A stretch of DNA of 64,000 nt from Phycisphaeraceae bacterium (GTDB taxonomy: Bacteria > Planctomycetota > Phycisphaerae > Phycisphaerales > UBA1924). The DNA lies in the NCBI GenBank assembly GCA_019636535.1, contig JAHBXK010000005.1, positions 62,001 through 126,000 of the forward strand. The letters are read 5' to 3'. The notes under the pieces were generated by a model that saw only the letters and a program-made list of their open reading frames with translations, did no database searches and had not been told where the DNA came from. A program made the translations under genes and the position numbers. Shown piece by piece: positions 61,635-64,000 of the stretch. Each line of letters begins with the position of its first letter. Positions within the stretch are counted from its first letter, which is position 1.

Positions 61635-64000
61635 ATGATCGACCCCCAACGCCCGGATTTCACCAGCGTTCCCCACGGGCAAGACCGCCCCCAGCCGTGG
61701 TACGCGCCCATCCTCGCCGCGGTTGCGCCCGAGTCCAACGGCGCATCCTCCGGCCGTCCCGTCGTCACGGTCGTCACGCCCTACTTCAACGCCGGGCCCG
61801 AGTTCGCCGCCACCGCCCGCTGCGTGCTCAACCAGAGCCTCCGACGCATCGAGTGGATCATCGTCAACGACGGCTCCACCGACCCCGAAGCGCTCGAACG
61901 ACTCCGCCCTTTCCGCACGTGGAACGCCGACCGCGCCATCCTCTGGCCCGCCGTCCGCGTCATCGATCACCGCGTCAACCACGGCCTCGCCGCCACGCGA
62001 AACCGCGGCTACCTCCACGCCCGCGCCGACCTGGTCTTCCAGCTCGACGCCGACGACCTCATCGAGCCAACCACGCTCGAGAAGTGCGCCTGGTATCTCC
62101 ACACCCACCCCGAGGCCGGCTTCGTCAAGGGCAAGACCGTCGGCTTCGCGGGCGACCGCTACCTCTGGGACAAGGGCTTCCACGACGGCGCAGCGATGCT
62201 CGACGAGAACCTCGCAACCGCCACCGCGATGGTCCGCCGCTCTGTCCACGTCTCCGTCGGCGGCTTCGACGAGACCATGCGCGGCGGCATGGAGGACTGG
62301 GATTTCTGGATCCACTGCGCCTCGCGCGGTGTCTGGGGGGCCACCATCAACGAGTACCTCGACTGGTACCGCCGACGCCCCACCCAGGACCGCGACTGGG
62401 CCGACCTCACCTGCGACCGCAGACAGGCGCGATTCCGCCAGCGCCTCCGCGAGCGCTACCCCGACCTCACCCCCGACAACTTCCCCACCGCCGACCCCGC
62501 CTGGCACATGCCTATGGAGTCGGTCCGCGAGTGCGCACCGTTCGACAACCTCGTGCCGCGCACGCCCGGCAAGCGCCGCCTGCTCATGGTCATCCCGTGG
62601 ATGCGCATGGGCGGCGCCGACCGCTTCAACCTCGACCTCATCCGCTCACTCACCTCCATCCGTCCCGAAGACCGCGCCGCGATGCCCGAGCGCCTCCGCG
62701 CATGGGCCGGTCTGAACGACGACGCGGGATGGGAAGTCACCATCGCCACCACCGTCTGGGCGCCTTCGCACGGCTCGTCTCCCGTCGACATCGGCAACGA
62801 GTGGCGGCCCGAGTTCTCGCGCTTCACGCACGACCTCTTCCTCTCCCACAACTACGTCCGCCGCCCCGACACGCCCGCCTTCCTCTCCTATCTCATCCGC
62901 TCGCGCCGGCCCGACGTCGTCCTGCTCACCAACAGCAGGCTCGGCTACGGCCTGCTCCCCGCGCTCCGCGCCCAGTGCCCCGCGCCGCTCTACGTCGACT
63001 TCAACCACATGGAAGAGCCGCACTGGCGCAACGGCGGCCACCCGCGCACGGGCGCAGCCGTGCAGGAGCAACTCGACCTCTCCATCACCGTCTCCGATCA
63101 CCTCCGCCGCTGGATGATCGACCGCGGCGCCCACCCCCGCCGAACCCACGCCTGCTACATCAACGCCGACACCCGCCGCTGGCGACCCGATGCAAAGGGC
63201 CGCGCCGATGTCGATCGCGAACTCGGCCTCGACCCCGCCTCCGGCGTCCCCGTCATCCTCTACGCCGCGCGACTCTGCGATCAGAAGCAGCCGCTGGTCT
63301 TCGTCGAGTCCATCCGCCTGCTGCGCGAGATGGTCGACCCATCGTGGCGGCAGCGCATGGAGTCCTTTTCGCGTGAGCGCGGCACGTTCGCGGAGCGCGT
63401 CGAACACCACCTCCGGCAGGAAGACGCCTACCAGCAGGCCTTGCGCGAGGCCAGGCAGCGCCGCGCCGCCGCCAAGCGCGCGGGCGCCGACGACGCACAG
63501 GTTCCCCTCCCCGTCCGCGATCCCATCGCGCGTCCCGCCACGCCCTTCGTGGCGCTCGTCGCCGGCGACGGCGAACTCGAAGGCCCCATGCGCGAGGCGA
63601 TCTCCCGCGCCAAACTCGAAGAGTCCGGCCACGTCATCATGCTCGGTGCTGTCCGCACCGACTCCATGCCCGCGTACATGGCCGCCAGCGACATCTTCTT
63701 CATGCCCAGCAAGTGGGAGGGCATCGCTCTCTCCATCTACGAGGCCATGGCCAGCGGCCTGGCGGTCGTCGGCGCCGACGTCGGCGGTCAGAGCGAACTG
63801 GTCACCCCCGACACCGGCATCCTCCTCCCCGCGCCCGACAAGATCAACGACAAGGCCCTCGAAGCCCGCGGCTACGCCTACACCCTCGCCGGGCTGCTGG
63901 CCGATCCGGCCCGCCGCGCGGCCCTCGCCGCCGCCGCGCGCGAGCGCATCGTTCAGAACTTCGAACTCTCGAACATGCGCAACCGCATGCTCGAACTCTT
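61635..64000 (+). CDS. Fused GT2 and GT4 glycosyltransferase, incomplete at window end
   Basis: The frame is open from ATG 61635 to the end of the window, at least 788 codons. The N-terminal GT2 domain (about residues 40-280) has TVVTPYFNAGPEF, WIIVNDGSTDPEAL, and FQLDADDLIEPTTLEKC with the DxD metal site, and GGMEDWDFWIHCA. The C-terminal GT4-type domain (from about 315) has LLMVIPWMRMGGADRFNLDL, ILYAARLCDQKQP and FMPSKWEGIALSIYEAMASG with the E-x7-E. Such two-domain enzymes build surface polysaccharides. It follows the sulfotransferase closely and probably acts in the same pathway. Confidence 0.88.
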   Translation, partial: MIDPQRPDFTSVPHGQDRPQPWYAPILAAVAPESNGASSGRPVVTVVTPYFNAGPEFAATARCVLNQSLRRIEWIIVNDGSTDPEALERLRPFRTWNADRAILWPAVRVIDHRVNHGLAATRNRGYLHARADLVFQLDADDLIEPTTLEKCAWYLHTHPEAGFVKGKTVGFAGDRYLWDKGFHDGAAMLDENLATATAMVRRSVHVSVGGFDETMRGGMEDWDFWIHCASRGVWGATINEYLDWYRRRPTQDRDWADLTCDRRQARFRQRLRERYPDLTPDNFPTADPAWHMPMESVRECAPFDNLVPRTPGKRRLLMVIPWMRMGGADRFNLDLIRSLTSIRPEDRAAMPERLRAWAGLNDDAGWEVTIATTVWAPSHGSSPVDIGNEWRPEFSRFTHDLFLSHNYVRRPDTPAFLSYLIRSRRPDVVLLTNSRLGYGLLPALRAQCPAPLYVDFNHMEEPHWRNGGHPRTGAAVQEQLDLSITVSDHLRRWMIDRGAHPRRTHACYINADTRRWRPDAKGRADVDRELGLDPASGVPVILYAARLCDQKQPLVFVESIRLLREMVDPSWRQRMESFSRERGTFAERVEHHLRQEDAYQQALREARQRRAAAKRAGADDAQVPLPVRDPIARPATPFVALVAGDGELEGPMREAISRAKLEESGHVIMLGAVRTDSMPAYMAASDIFFMPSKWEGIALSIYEAMASGLAVVGADVGGQSELVTPDTGILLPAPDKINDKALEARGYAYTLAGLLADPARRAALAAAARERIVQNFELSNMRNRMLEL

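Noticed and set aside
1-64000. CRISPR arrays, rRNA or tRNA genes, integrases or insertion sequences
   Set aside because: None seen: no regularly spaced direct repeats of CRISPR size, no rRNA stretches, no complete tRNA cloverleaf and no transposase-like protein.

Overview
The window is about 64 kb of very GC-rich, densely coded bacterial DNA with no rRNA, tRNA or CRISPR. The gene content suggests a planctomycete, most likely class Phycisphaerae. Signs are several membrane proteins with a CxxC-x-Y-x-L zinc ribbon, a secreted protein with a shortened dockerin-like tail, many short lipoproteins, a glutaminyl-tRNA synthetase, a lamin-tail protein and a very large AsmA-like protein. This is inferred from gene families, not from a marker gene.

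Layout. 0-10 kb: end of an alpha/beta hydrolase, a LEA/WHy lipoprotein, a gene-poor stretch with a possible structured RNA, coaD, an MBL-fold hydrolase, murQ, two tandem zinc-ribbon membrane proteins, a GAF-PP2C phosphatase, a YkgJ-type cysteine cluster protein, a membrane protein, YceI and DinB. 10.3-12.9 kb: a less GC-rich island holding a DNA methyltransferase and two nuclease-like proteins, preceded by hairpin repeats; it looks like an acquired restriction-modification locus. 13.1-15.6 kb: a tetR-DUF1761-SRPBCC operon with a visible operator. 15.6-21.4 kb: tsaB, containing a 30-bp perfect palindrome whose core is a textbook parS site, then carB and two small genes. 21.4-33.8 kb: mostly minus-strand genes (HhH-GPD glycosylase, glutamine amidotransferase, PfkB kinase, glnS, TlpA-like thioredoxin, giant AsmA-like protein) and a small plus-strand pair with a retropepsin-like protease. 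34-45 kb: a ROK kinase, argB, a 626-bp non-coding stretch with two DnaA-box-like 12-mers and a cluster of ACAAGCG repeats, a lamin-tail protein, cysS, a GNAT protein, a HEAT-like membrane protein and two PilZ proteins. 45-57.7 kb: lipoprotein, two amidohydrolase-family proteins, rplM-rpsI, a secreted dockerin-tail protein, an M28 peptidase, an MlaD-like protein and an S24 regulator. 57.8-64 kb: a sigma-region-4-like regulator, PPi-type phosphofructokinase, a lipoprotein, a sulfotransferase and a long two-domain glycosyltransferase running off the end.

Across the window, C exceeds G on the + strand up to about 16.0 kb, G exceeds C from there to about 44.5 kb, and C exceeds G again afterwards, whichever strand carries the genes. 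The first switch lies inside tsaB, beside the parS-like palindrome, and has origin-type polarity. The second has the opposite polarity and implies an inversion or another rearrangement. With the DnaA-box/iteron-like region at 36.3-36.9 kb, this suggests an origin-proximal, rearranged part of a chromosome. That reading is inference and needs a genome-wide skew plot and ParB/DnaA data.
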